Both the position numbers and the translations under genes were made by a program. A stretch of DNA of 64,000 nt from Diphasiastrum complanatum (taxonomy: Eukaryota; Streptophyta; Lycopodiopsida; Lycopodiales; Lycopodiaceae), in the NCBI GenBank assembly GCA_029204225.1, contig CM055107.1, positions 50,013,489 to 50,077,488 of the forward strand. Direction: 5' to 3'. The first letter of the stretch is position 1, and each line of letters starts with the position of its first letter. This document shows positions 1-10,523 of this stretch, in pieces. The notes under the pieces are model-generated. The model was not told where the DNA came from. It was given only the letters and a program-made list of their open reading frames with translations, and made no database searches.

Positions 1-293
1 ACTCAATCCAGAGTACTACAGTTACTTTAACGAGTTAATAGCCCCATTTATAGCATCACATGCAAGAAATCAACAATCCATCCAAATCTCAATAGATGTA
101 ACTGTCTCCTATAAATCCAGAGATGTGGATTGAATCCATACACAAACACATGTAGACTACCATCTGTAGCTGAATACAATTCACTAAAATAGCCAAAACT
201 CTCGATAAGCAAAAATAAAGAGGCCAACTGATCCTTATCCACTAATAGGACCCACAGTCCAGTAACACAGTGATTCTAACTTTAATTCTAACT
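1..293 (-). repeat. copia-1 3' LTR, partial (cut by window edge)
   Basis: On the minus strand the LTR begins next to the purine tract AAGGGAGAG with AGTTAGAATTAAAG. About the first 70 bases match the copia-2 LTR (both contain GGATCAGTTGGCCTC). After that the two sequences stop resembling each other. Either the LTR is a recombinant or only its 5' end is shared between subfamilies. The far end lies outside the window. Confidence 0.7.
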
Positions 294-329
294 CTCTCCC
301 TTAAAGTAGAGTCACTTTTTATACAGTCA

Positions 330-1054
330 TATACCTAGCTTTAAAGTCAACAACCTTTAAAAACAAAAAGTTTTGATCTAAATTTATCAAACTTTTCTCC
401 AGTAAGTGGCTTAGTGAAAATATCAGCTAGTTGTTCTTCTGTGCTACAATGAACAACATGAATTTCATGACTCAGCAGCCTCTCACGTATGTGATATTAA
501 ATCTCAATGTGTTTAGTTCTTGCATGGAACACTGGATTCTTTGCTAGCTGAATGCCACTCTGACTGTCGCTATGTAAAGTCATGGGATTTTTCTGCTTTA
601 TGCCAATTTCTTCCAAGATTTGTCTCAACCATATAGCTTCTTGTGCAGCACTACACATTGCCTTATACTCTACTTATGTGGTGGAAAGAGCAATTGTACT
701 TTGCTTCTTACTAGACCAGGAAAAGCAATTACCACAAAACTGGAATATATATCCTGTGGTGGATTTACGATTATCATAGTCACCTCCCCAGTCCGCATCC
801 ACATAGCCACACAACTCAGGTAAACCATCATGCTTCTTGTAAATCAAGCCATACTCTGAAGTGCCTTTCGCATAATGCAAAATGCATTTAGCTACTTTCC
901 AATGCGTTTCCGTAGGTGCTGCCATAAACTGACTTACAATGCCAACAACATAGCATATATCTGGTCTAGTTGTGGTAAGGTAAATCAAGCTCCCTACTTA
1001 CTGTCTATATAGCGTAGCATCAAATGGCTGTGATTCATCAAGCTTAGAAAGCTT
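330..1054 (-). pseudogene. copia-1 RNase H
   Basis: C-terminal RNase H region, which would remove RNA from the RNA:DNA hybrid. Recognisable blocks are the YLTTTRPDIC start, VDADWGGD, the KKQSTIALSTT segment, EAIWLRQILEEIG, SGIQLAKNPVFHARTKHIEI and the closing EEQLADIFTK. Stops occur after ALSTT and after HIEI. The coding region ends shortly before the polypurine tract at 294-302. Confidence 0.85.
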
Positions 1055-2503
1055 TTAACTTGGTTCAATAGGAGTGTTTACTGGTTTGCAATCCTGCAAC
1101 CTAAACCTGTGCAGCAACTCTTTGACATATTTCACCTGTGTTAAACCCACTTCATGTCTTTTTTGCCACACTTCTACTCCAAGACAGTAATGCATCAGGC
1201 TGAGATCCGTCACCTCAAATTGTTCCATGAGGTCTTTTTTGATCGTGTCTATCATTTGTTGATTATTTCCCGTAATAATCAAGTCATCAACAGAAAGAGC
1301 AATCAAAGCAACAATACCATCAAAGCATAAGACATATAGATTTGGATCAGAATGTATTCTCACCATCCCCTTTGAACGAAAGTAGGCATCAATCCTGCTA
1401 TACCACACATGTGGTGCTTGTTTAAGACCATAAAGTGCTTTCTTCAAGCAACATACTTTATTTTCCTATCCTTTCATTACAAAGCCTTCAGGTTGATCCA
1501 TGAACACTTCTTCTTCTAACTCACCATTTAGAAAAGCAGATTTCACATCCATCTGATGCAAAGGCCAACCAAAATGTGAAGCTAAAGCAATAAGTAGACG
1601 TATAGTATTCCACTTACACACCAGCGCAAAGGTCTCCTCATAGTCAATGCCTTTATTTTGTGCGTACCCTTTGATTACAAATCTTGCTTTGTGCTTTGCT
1701 ATGCTTCCATCTGCATGGTACTTAGTTGTATATACCCATTTGCAACCAATGGGTTTCTTGCCAACTGGTGGTTCTACCAAGTCCCATGTGCTACGCTTAG
1801 TAATTGACTCCATCTCCTCTCCCATGGCCTTGATCCAAATGTCATCATCTTTCGCTTCACCATAAGTCAAAGGTTCTTTGCTTTGAATAATGCTGGATAA
1901 CAGAGCATAATTTGCTTCATACCTTTCAGGTAGTATCTTCTCTCTTGTTGATCTTTGTAGCTCTCCCTGGTTAGATGATCCTGGAAAGTCATCTATATCG
2001 CGGCTCTCCATCAATCTCTCAAACCACTTAGGGAGCTTTCTGTCAGGTGATCGGCTTCTTGGTGAAAATGTATCCCACGGTACATCCTTCTCCTTGCATT
2101 TGTCACCTGCAATTTCAATCCTTCTTGCACCAAAAGGTTTGTCCCTACCTCTCCAACTTGTTTCTTGAGGTTGAGTAGTAGTATCTTGAGATGTATCCTC
2201 ATGTTCATCACTCGGAAGGTCATTGAATGGATCATCATCAGGTGGTATCCTCACTATGCCATTTTTCCTACTGGATATGTCTATCTTCTCAGCATCTTCG
2301 TCTTCATACATCTTGGATTCATCAAAGATAACATCTCGGCTTATATGGATTTTGTTTTTGACTAGATCAAAACATCTATTGCCCTTCACGCGATCATCAT
2401 ATCCTAGGAATATGCACTTGATAGCTTTTACATCAAGTTTATGTCTTTCTTCCTTAGGAATATGTACAAAGGTCTTACATCCAAAGATTCGCAGGTGGTT
2501 CAC
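1055..2503 (-). pseudogene. copia-1 integrase C-terminus and reverse transcriptase
   Basis: Runs from the integrase C-terminal block through an acidic linker into the copia reverse transcriptase (RVT_2 family), which copies element RNA into DNA. RT landmarks are the EEMESI region, GCKWVY, the first catalytic aspartate in QMDVKSAFLNG and the KKALYGLKQAP block. The YVDD catalytic box is changed to SVDD, losing the conserved tyrosine. A TAG at about 1463-1465, just before ENKVC, interrupts the frame and is present at the same codon in copia-2. Confidence 0.9.
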
Positions 2504-2505
2504 CT

Positions 2506-3526
2506 TTGGCTTCTTCTTTGTGAATGCTTCCTCAGGTGTTATTTTTGGTATGGCAATGGTAGGACTTCTATTTCAAAGATAGACTACCGTGCTACATGCT
2601 TCTGACCAAAAATCTTTTGGTAATTTCATCTCAACTAGCATAGATCTACCACTTTCCACAATCGTACAATTTTTGCGCTCAGCTACACCATTGAGAGCAG
2701 GAGTATGAGCTTGCGTAAATTGTCTTTTAATCCCACATTGATCACAAAGATCATTGAAGTCATTAGACTTATACTCACCTCCACTATCTGATCTTAGGAC
2801 TTTGATCTTCTTACCTGTCTGATTTTCGACCAAGTTTTTGAAGTTCTTGAAGTTATCAAAAGCATCTAATTTCTTCTTCAAGAAGTAGATCCATGTCTTA
2901 CGTGACATATCATCAATAAAGGTCATGAAATAGAAGGCTTTTCCTAAGCACATGGTCCTCATGGGCCCGCATAAATTTGTGTGGATTAAATCCAGGATGT
3001 TCTTTGCTCTTGCAACACCCCCTTTATTGAACTTCTCTCGATGCTGCTTCCCATATATACAAGATTCGCACATCGAATTCAAGTGATCTTCTATGGTAGG
3101 TAGTCCTGTTACCATCTCCAATTTTCTCATCAAACTGAGGCTTCCCAAGTTCAAGTGACCAAGCCTCTTGTGCCACAAGTCAGTTTGCGAAGGAACGGAT
3201 GATACAAGTCCATGTTGCCCCTTAATTGTAGCATTCAACCTGTACAATTTTGTATTGGGCTCTCTTACTCCATTCGCAATAACTTTGAACTTTTGGTTCG
3301 CATCCTTCACAAAGCAACGATCATGGGCAAATTCTACTTTCAACTTTTGATCAGTAATGACTCCAACAGAAAGTAGATTTTTCTTCAAACCTGGTACGTA
3401 AAGTACCTCCCTGATCATCCTGCTTTTGCCATCAGGCAGTTGGATTGAAACTGTGACTATCCCCTTGATCATGCACACTTCAACATTTGCTTGTGAAACA
3501 GATGTCCCATTATCCAATGCCTTCAA
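2506..3526 (-). pseudogene. copia-1 integrase
   Basis: GAG-pre-integrase and integrase core of a Ty1/copia element, which would join element cDNA to host DNA. Visible are the HHCC zinc site (HKRLGHLN followed by CESC), the second catalytic aspartate in LRSDSGGEY and the glutamate in NGVAERKN. The first catalytic aspartate, expected in the IHTDLCGPM context, reads asparagine (IHTNLCGPM), which should abolish activity. A TGA replaces a glutamine codon in YLQNRSP near 2573. Sequence after it continues in frame as MNHLRIFGCK, the usual copia integrase C-terminal block. Confidence 0.9.
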
Positions 3527-3535
3527 ACTACCGAA

Positions 3536-4474
3536 TCAGTTTTTGTTACCAGTCATGTGTCTTGTGGCTCCTGAGTCAATATACCATGTTTGATCATCTT
3601 GATTAGATGACAATGCAGATATGAAGATGCTAGAGTCTTCAATCTCACCTTCATCGACAAGGTTACCTGCTTGTTTTGGTTTCCTCTTGCCTTGTTTCGC
3701 CAGGAATTTGCGACATTCACTCCTCCAGTGGCCCTTTTCACCACAATGGAGGCACTTGTCTTTCTTCTTAGTTTTGTTGGAGGATCCCTCATCCTCTTGA
3801 GACTTGGCAAATTGCTGCTTAGTCTTCTTCTTGCCCTTTCCCTTGCCTTGTTTTTGGCATGTCGCAAGTGCCTGATCATCAGTATTTTGACGTCTAGCTT
3901 TCACCAGTTCTCGTCGTTGCTCTTTCTGCATCAAGATTCATGTGAGCTCATCAAAGGTTGGCAATCTTTCTCTTGATGCTATTCCGCTCACAAACATCTG
4001 ATAGGGTTCTGCAATGCTGCATAATGCAATATTCACTAGCTCCACATCACGTATGCGCTCTCCAATAGAATGCAGTTCATCTCTCATTGTTTTGATTCTG
4101 GTCATGTACGTCTGAATGTGCTCTCCTTGTTCCATGCGGGCACTATGCAACTTTGACTTCAGAATCATGATTCTTGACGGATTTGACGTCTCGAACTGCT
4201 CCTTTAGCACATCCCATGCCTGTCTGGATGTAATAGCATCACAAATGTGGGTAATGATGTGATCCTTCACTGACAAGTTAATGAAGGTCAAAGCTTTCCT
4301 CATCTTTTTGTCGAACACTTTGATGTCTGCTTCATTTGGCGGCCTTCTCTCATTACCTGTGACGACTTCCCACACATCTTTCTCCATCAGTATGTTTTTC
4401 ATTTTGAATTTCCACACTGCATAGTTGGAAATCCCGTCCAATTTGCTACTTTCACTCAAAATGGACTCTCCCAT
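3536..4474 (-). pseudogene. copia-1 gag, CCHC knuckle and protease
   Basis: The product would be the structural Gag protein followed by the aspartic protease that matures the polyprotein. The gag start is taken at the ATG at 4474, which lies in the block conserved with copia-2. Gag residues of the UBN2/Retrotran_gag type run to an in-frame TGA near 3936. Copia-2 has a glycine codon there. Past the stop the frame continues through a lysine-rich stretch, a zinc knuckle of form C-X2-C-X4-H-X4-C (CLHCGEKGHWRSEC) and the protease signature DSGATRH. A second TGA follows the protease at about 3535. This second stop is also present in copia-2, so it predates the two copies. Confidence 0.9.
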
Positions 4475-5394
4475 GTTTGAAAATCTATCTTTGATTCTAT
4501 GGCAAAAACACACTACTACATGCATAGAAAATCATCATGAGCTCTCGGGTAGAGACAGAAAGCTAGAAAACCAATTACTCACAAAATCCACTCAATCTCA
4601 AAATCAATTAGATCCAAATGAGGAGTAGAATAATACTAGTAGATCCACAAGCTAGCACTATGCTTAACTATGATTGGATCACAGTTTGCCACCTCTTAAT
4701 CCTATTGGACCATTGATCCATTCACCTCTAAATTCTATTGGACCATTTTCAAGTAAACCTCAAATTCTAATGGACCCCTCAAGGTTCCACCTCTAAATCC
4801 TATTGGACCTCTTAAATTTCAGGAAACAAAAGTATTGTACTTTTCTACACTCTAATTGGCACAAGTTTAGCCTCTTACTCTATTTTGGCAAAATAGTGGC
4901 ATTACAAGTGGAAATGGGTAATTTGCCATCTATGCCAAATTTGGTCCTATCAACATCCTACACCTAGATGCTTGATATAAAAACATAAGACCCCTATATC
5001 TAACATAGATAATCTTTTTCATTTCTTCACATGAGAGTCATCATCCTACATGAAAGAAGTGCAACAATAATCAATTAGAACAACAGAATATCCTCTCTAA
5101 TCATGAAGACTGCCAAATACATGCAAGATAAATGTGCATGCAATCATTAGCAAAGTTAAGTTTGCAAATATCAAGCATCGTGAAAGATAGATACATAAAA
5201 CTCATCAAAGAACCGACTTTGGGCCGCACAAACAATGACTCTCTCTTGATTTGTCCATACATGTGACTGTGTGATACAGCAATATGTCGCTCTTGTCGCA
5301 ATGCATACTTACATTATGTACATGGGCATGGTATTATATGGTATATCTAGGCCTCCCTCCAATCTGTGATGGTCCAGCCTCATCGTTTGAATAA
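4475..5394. other. unassigned AT-rich DNA with a short iterated motif
   Basis: No gene is visible. Between about 4690 and 4830 a motif close to CTCTAAATCCTATTGGACC recurs four to five times at roughly 35-45 base spacing. The part nearest copia-1 (4475-4660) may be a leader of that element, but no primer-binding site complementary to initiator tRNA-Met is visible. Confidence 0.4.
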
Positions 5395-5790
5395 GAACAA
5401 TCACAACTACACATATGGGCGGTTTGCCACGTGACACTACCATGCGAACCCGATAATCAAAATTTTGACATTTTTCTTTACGTGGCTCTGTCACGCGTGG
5501 TAGATCCACGCCAAAAATTCTCCGGGGACCTTGCTAGTCAAATTCAGGCTGGAGGTGGGTCTGGCATTAAATGTTTTTAATCCAAAATTTAAAAAATGAG
5601 CGCCAAAATTGCTTGGCATGGTAAAGCCACGTGTGGAAGTGCCACGCAAGGCTGTTATTTAACCGCCTCTCATTTAACATTTACTTATTTTGGAGATTTG
5701 CCACGCGTGGCAAATTTCCAGAGAAGATTCTAGAGAATTGTAATTTTATATTCCCATGCGTGGCAAAATACATTTGTTGTAAGTTTTTTT
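5395..5790. repeat. CCACGCGTGG palindrome cluster
   Basis: A segment dense in GCCACG/CGTGGC words, many forming short palindromes such as TGCCACGCGTGGCA, set in AT-rich DNA. The same kind of cluster occurs at 45800-46290. It lies about 0.5 kb beyond the 3' end of the CACTA terminal exon at 6312, the position where CACTA elements carry subterminal repeats that bind transposase. The subterminal role is inferred. Confidence 0.6.
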
Positions 5791-6267
5791 AAAAACTATT
5801 TGAACAATATGTTGATAAGCAAACAACTCTATGATAAATTTAAAAGTAAATGAAATCTTTTTTAGGTTATAAATAAGTGTGGACTAATAATAAAATGATT
5901 ATTATGTGATTATGATTGTGAACTAAAAATCAAATGATCATTGTGTCAAATTATTGTGCTATGACGAAATCAATATTGTGCTTCGACCAGAGTGAAGATA
6001 TGAATATTGCTTTAATATATTTTAAATATAGTAAGGATGTTTCAAAAGAAAAATGTTTTTGAAGTGTAGATAAATGATCAACGTATGCTCACTAATTGTT
6101 TTCTTTGGTCAATCAATTTTTGCTATATCTCTAATAAGATATAGATTGCATTGAAAGCATTTGATTTAAAATGACTCAAAAGTGATTGCTAGCTTGAATT
6201 CAAGATAAACTTGAAGGATGCAAGAATGTATTATAAAGATGCAGTAATTACGTAAACTATCATTTTA
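5791..6267. other. no gene or repeat recognised
   Basis: AT-rich DNA between the palindrome cluster and the tandem CACTA fragment. No reading frame of note on either strand. Confidence 0.5.
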
Positions 6268-6311
6268 TCACAAAAATGATTGTGATATATATATATATAT
6301 ATATATATATT

Positions 6312-6641
6312 CTATTCGTCATCACAAGATTCAAATTCGTCAACCAATACATCTTGCAACTCATCTCCGCTTAGATGATTTTAATCATCACTACAGTAAT
6401 CGGACCCTCTCTCAATATTGTCATTTGTGTTAGAATCATTCGTTTCATTTATAGTATTTTCTATAATATTTAGAGAACTTGGAGATATTTCTATATCTGC
6501 ATCAACCATGTTTGTGTTGTCAGTATTCAAGTCCTCCATTTCATTCTCAATGTATGCATTTTCAAATACATGTCTAGCACATGGCTTTACTTGAACAACA
6601 TACCACCACTTGTCGTTTAGTCAATCCGGTTGAAAAAATAC
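6312..6641 (-). pseudogene. CACTA transposase DUF4216 terminal exon, copy A
   Basis: Minus-strand exon of a plant En/Spm (CACTA) transposase-type gene. A 3' splice site (TGCAG) precedes it at 6642-6646. The exon reads VFFQPD, then after one TGA (expected tryptophan) LNDKWWYVVQVKP, the C-terminal part of DUF4216, then an acidic serine-rich tail ending in a TAG at 6312-6314. A second stop interrupts the tail. The upstream half of the domain is at 45470-45682, whose donor is in the matching phase. DUF4216 is a transposon-associated domain whose biochemical role is not known to me. Confidence 0.75.
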
Positions 6642-6787
6642 CTGCACATTTAACAATGCTAAGTTAAAAAATTTGTTCCAACATGGAACTAAGGTCCACA
6701 ATACTTAATCGTAATGAAATAGTGTATGTTACTGATTATGATTGAGAAAAAACGAATGTCACTAAACAAAATGCATGAATTGTTAAA

Positions 6788-7262
6788 AACTTGTGAGGTC
6801 CCTGTATTTGGAAATCATAAGAGGTTTTTACATGAAGTCAAAGAAGACCAAATCAAAGAAAACTTACATGTGCGAAATCTAAGATTTCAACATTTGGAAG
6901 ACTTCACTTACAAGGCCTAATAGCCAAGCCCTAGCCTTAAATGTCCTAATAGCCAAGCCAAACATTAAAAGTTTAGACCGCCACCACATATTAGCCATCA
7001 ATGTTGACTTTCTTCTAGTATCAACTTGTGAGGTCCCTGCATTTGGAATTGATAAGAAGTCTTTACATGAACTCAAAGGAGACTAAATCAAAGAAAACTT
7101 ACAAGTGCAAAACTTGAGATTTCAACATTTGGAAGACTTCACTTACAAGGCCTAGCAGCCAAGCCCTAGCCTTAAAATCCCTAACATCCAAGCCATAGCA
7201 AAGCCAAGCCTTAAAAGATTAGACCACCACCACATATCAGACATCAACGTTGACTTTCTTCT
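6788..7262. repeat. ~235 bp tandem duplication within the intron (copy A)
   Basis: Starts at AACTTGTGAGGTCCCTG at about 6788 and again at about 7024; both units run through the blocks around GACTTCACTTACAAGG and GTTGACTTTCTTCTA. Copy B has the same two units (about 8826 and 9057), while the dispersed copy at 44449-44690 has only one. The duplication therefore probably came before the A/B tandem duplication. Confidence 0.75.
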
Positions 7263-7935
7263 ATATTCCATTGATCAACCTCAAAACACAGTAACATAGT
7301 AATACCTTTGCAAAGCAAGGCCAAATATTGTTTTCAGGATTTTTAAAAATTGGTCGAGAATGCTAAATTTTATCTTCCTGGAAATTTCCCAATCAATTCA
7401 AAATCTCAATTTGAATTTCCTCAATACAAATCTCATAGGAACTATTGGATTAAGATTAGGATACATGTGCAAGCAACCCAAGGTAAGGTAATTAGGCACT
7501 TGAATCTAAATATAAGTAGTTTTCAAAATTTCCTAATTGGTAAGTTCCAAAAGGCGTTGAAAAAAAAATCAAAACACCTCAAAGACATCAAATAAAAGTC
7601 AGCACCATTTGCATAAGAAATTCAACTAGAAAGCAACAACAATACGGACTATCATATCCTACATTCTTACAATGTGTTTCACAAAAAAACAACAACACCT
7701 TGAATCAATGAATCCCTACGACAAGGCTTGTTAGAGGGATGTGCTGGACTCGAGACCAGGCGCAACATCATCAATATCATCGCCACAACATGACCCACCG
7801 TTGAGGCAACTCCTTCTACAATCTATCTTTTCTCGGGAATGCTAAAAAGAGGCACTGAGATTAGAGTGTGAGGAAGAGGGACTCTTGCCACAGATACCCT
7901 CCCACATAAACTATCAGTTTATCACAAAAATGATT

Positions 7936-7969
<34 letters not shown>

Positions 7970-7974
<5 letters not shown>

Positions 7975-8299
7975 TGTCATCAGAAGATTCAAATTCATCA
8001 GCCAATACATCTTGCAACTCATCTCTGCTTCGATGATTTTCACCATCACTATAGTAATCGGACCCTCTCTCAATATTGGCATTTGTGTCAGAATCCTTCG
8101 ATTCATTTATAGTATTTTCTATAATATTTAGAGAACTTGGAGATATTTCTATATCCGCATCAAACATGTTTGTGTTGTCAATATTCAAGTCCTCCATTTC
8201 ATTCTCAATGTATGCATTTTCAAATACATGTCTAGCGCGTGGCTTTACTTGAACAACATACCACCACTTGTTGTTTAGTCAATCCGATTGAAAAAATAC
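7970..8299 (-). pseudogene. CACTA transposase DUF4216 terminal exon, copy B
   Basis: Same exon as 6312-6641. The WWYVVQVKP core and acidic tail are readable and the tail is open here (75 codons from an internal methionine), ending at a TAA. Two lesions stand out: the tryptophan after VFFQSD is again a TGA, as in copy A, and the 3' splice site is changed from TGCAG to TGCAT, so splicing at this site should fail. The shared TGA shows that the exon was already broken before the tandem duplication. Confidence 0.75.
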
Positions 8300-8435
8300 A
8301 TGCACATTTAACAATGCTAAGTTAAAAAATTTGTTCCAACATGGAACTAAGGTCCACAATAGTTAATCGTAATGAAATAGTGTTGATAAAAAATGAATGT
8401 CATGTGACACCCCTGTTCACAAATTGAGGCAACAC

Positions 8436-8585
8436 CAATGTGTCTGCATAACCCATGCTTAATGTGTTGGTTGAATTGATATCAAAAAATCCACTATGAT
8501 CTCTTTTCACAAATGTGTCTGAATAATCCATGCTTAATGTCTTGGTTGAATTGATAGCAAAAAATCCACTATGATCTCTTTTCAC
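8436..8585. repeat. 75 bp tandem duplication
   Basis: Two adjacent units beginning ATGTGTCTGMATAA, at 8438 and 8513, each ending CTATGATCTCTTTTCAC. They lie within the stretch present in copy B but not copy A. Confidence 0.8.
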
Positions 8586-10121
8586 GTAGAAGAAGAAACT
8601 AGAACACGTGGAATCAAGCCTGCATTAGATTCTTTTAAGTCTCCTACTCACATATGTGATTATTATAATTTGGATGTTCACAATAAAACATGCAATAGCC
8701 AATTAAATTTGTTTGTTTTTATTTCCATGCATCTAGGCTATGTTCTTTTTTGCATGTAATAAATTGATCCAAGAAAGCATACTACATTTCAACACACTAA
8801 ACAAAATGCTTGAAATGTTAAAAACTTGTGAGGTCCCTGTATTTGGAAATGATAAGAGGTTTTTACATGAAGTCAAAGAAGAACAAATCAAAGAAAACTT
8901 ACATGCGCAAAATCTAACATTTCACCATTTGGAAGACTTCATTTACAAGGCCTAATAGCCAAGCCCTAGTCTTAAAAGTCCTAACAGTCAAGCCAGGCGT
9001 TAAAGGTTTAGACCGCCACAACATATTAGCCATCAATGTTGACTTTCTTCTAGTATCAACTTGTGAGGTCCCTGTATTTGGAAATGATAAGAGATTTTTA
9101 CATGAACTCAAAGGAGACCAAATCAAAGAAAACTTACAAGTGCAAAACTTGAACAGCCAAGTCCTAGCCTTCAAAGCCCTAACATCCAAGCCATAGCCAA
9201 GCCAAGCCTTAAAAGTTTAGACCACCACCACATATTAGACATCAACGTTGACTTTCTTCTATATTTCATTGATCAACCTTAAAACACAGTAACATAGTAA
9301 TAACTTGGGAAGCAAGGCCAAAAATTATTTTCAGGATTTTTAAAAATTGATCGACAATGCTAAATTTTATCTTCCTAGAAATTTCCCAATCAATTTAAAA
9401 TCTCAATTTGAATTTCCTCAATACAAATCTCATAGGAACTATTGGATTAAGATTAGGATACATGTGCAAGCAACCCAAGGTAAGGTAATTAGGCACTTGA
9501 ATCTAAATATAAGTAGTTTTCAAAATCTCCTAATTGGTAGGTTCCAAAAGGTGTTGAAAAAAAAATCAAAACACCTCAAAGACATCAAATAAAAGTCAGC
9601 ACCATTCGCATAAGAAATTCAACTAGAAAGCAACAACAATACAAACTATCATATCCTACATTCTTACAATGTGTATCACAGAAAAAACAACACATTGAAT
9701 TAAATCCCTACGACGAGGCCTGGTAGAGGGATGTGCTGGACTCGAGGCCAGACATGACATCATCAATATCATCGCCACAATAGGGCCCACCGCTGAGGCG
9801 AATCCTTCTACGATCTATCTTTTCTCGGGAATGGCGAGAAGAGGCACTGAGATTAGAGTGTGTTATGACATTTCCCACTCAGGGGATCAAAGCTAAGGGG
9901 AAAACAACATAACATGATATAGCACCACTATGTGTCAGTGTCGTGCTATTACGAGAATGGTCGTACATGTCTCAAACACAAAGCTAACTAGGGGATCCCT
10001 GACATGTTCTATCGACCAAGCCGTACCTCTATAGCTAATAGAGGTTTTCCATGCCTCTAGAGACATAGCCTATAAAGGGTTATATTCACTTCCTCAATCT
10101 TCTTGAAACTCATGACTTGCA

Positions 10122-10523
10122 CTAATGATATATTGCTCGCTTGTGAAGTTCCAAAGCTACCTCCTTCTCGTGTTCTTCTCGAGAATCTCTTCCAGAATCC
10201 TTGATGATATCATTTAAGTTCTCTAACACATACTCTTGCAATGGATCGGGAAGCCCTAGATGCAATTCAGTATACTCGGTAAAGGATCCTCCTAACTCTT
10301 TCCACGTAGAATCTTCACTCAACTCATACACTACAAGGGAACTATAGTTTGCATTATGTCTAACTATGAACAGTGTATCTCCAACTAGGAGATGTCTATG
10401 GAAATCCCTGGAATAGAAATAATGATAAACCTTTCCATTTCTACTCAATTGACAGAAGTCACCTGGTAGAGGTAGCTCTGGCAATCCTAACCCAGTCATA
10501 ACAATCCAGGCCCAGATCTCATC
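10122..10523 (-). CDS. exon-like ORF, protein unrecognised
   Basis: A minus-strand reading frame of about 130 codons opening right after a plausible 3' splice site (CTACTAG at 10524-10530) with DEIWAWIVMTGLGLPELP and ending at a TAG at 10122. Composition is that of a soluble globular protein: blocks such as GDTLFIVRHNAN, SLVVYELSEDSTWKELGG and a charged C-terminus (EEHEKEVALELHKR). The pattern of short beta-strand-like blocks ending in a tryptophan is loosely reminiscent of F-box-associated or DUF295-type plant proteins, but no diagnostic motif is present. Upstream (10571-11273) further short minus-strand frames exist without a clear exon chain. It could be a real terminal exon or a remnant. 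Confidence 0.3.
   Translation of the reverse strand, partial: DEIWAWIVMTGLGLPELPLPGDFCQLSRNGKVYHYFYSRDFHRHLLVGDTLFIVRHNANYSSLVVYELSEDSTWKELGGSFTEYTELHLGLPDPLQEYVLENLNDIIKDSGRDSREEHEKEVALELHKRAIYH

Larger units (their letters stand above)
1..4474 (-). mobile_element. Ty1/copia retrotransposon, degraded (copia-1)
   Basis: A copia-order polyprotein read on the minus strand: gag, CCHC knuckle, aspartic protease, integrase, reverse transcriptase, RNase H, then a polypurine tract (294-302) and the start of a 3' LTR that runs off the left edge. The coding part matches copia-2 (34162-40214, plus strand) closely throughout, so the two form a dispersed inverted pair. Homology to copia-2 starts exactly at the gag start region (4474); upstream of it the two copies are unrelated, and I cannot find a 5' LTR or primer-binding site to the right. 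Several stop codons and altered catalytic residues show that it is inactive. Confidence 0.93.
6268..7912 (-). repeat. tandem CACTA fragment, copy A (intron plus terminal exon)
   Basis: First of two direct copies; the second starts near 7913. Each begins with TTATCACAAAAATGATTGTG and an (AT)n run, then holds a DUF4216 terminal exon on the minus strand followed by the intron that precedes it. Copy A lacks about 400 bases present in copy B (8402-8798). The intron part is also found, once, at 44218-45110, where it follows the upstream DUF4216 exon. Confidence 0.8.
7913..9870 (-). repeat. tandem CACTA fragment, copy B (intron plus terminal exon)
   Basis: Second direct copy of the 6268-7912 unit, closely similar over its length, with about 400 extra bases at 8402-8798. 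Part of that extra stretch (8590-8800) matches 44220-44430, so copy A most likely lost it. Shared right-hand ends (7730-7860 and 9710-9860) contain GAGGGATGTGCTGGACTCGAG. Confidence 0.8.

Noticed and set aside
4475-5400. 5' LTR and primer-binding site of copia-1
   Set aside because: No TGGTATCAGAGC-like site on the minus strand and no match to the left-edge LTR.
5435-5446. CACTACCATGCG as a CACTA-element terminus
   Set aside because: The same GGCACTACCACGC wording occurs inside the second palindrome cluster (about 46030), so it is part of the repeated vocabulary. No opposite end was found.
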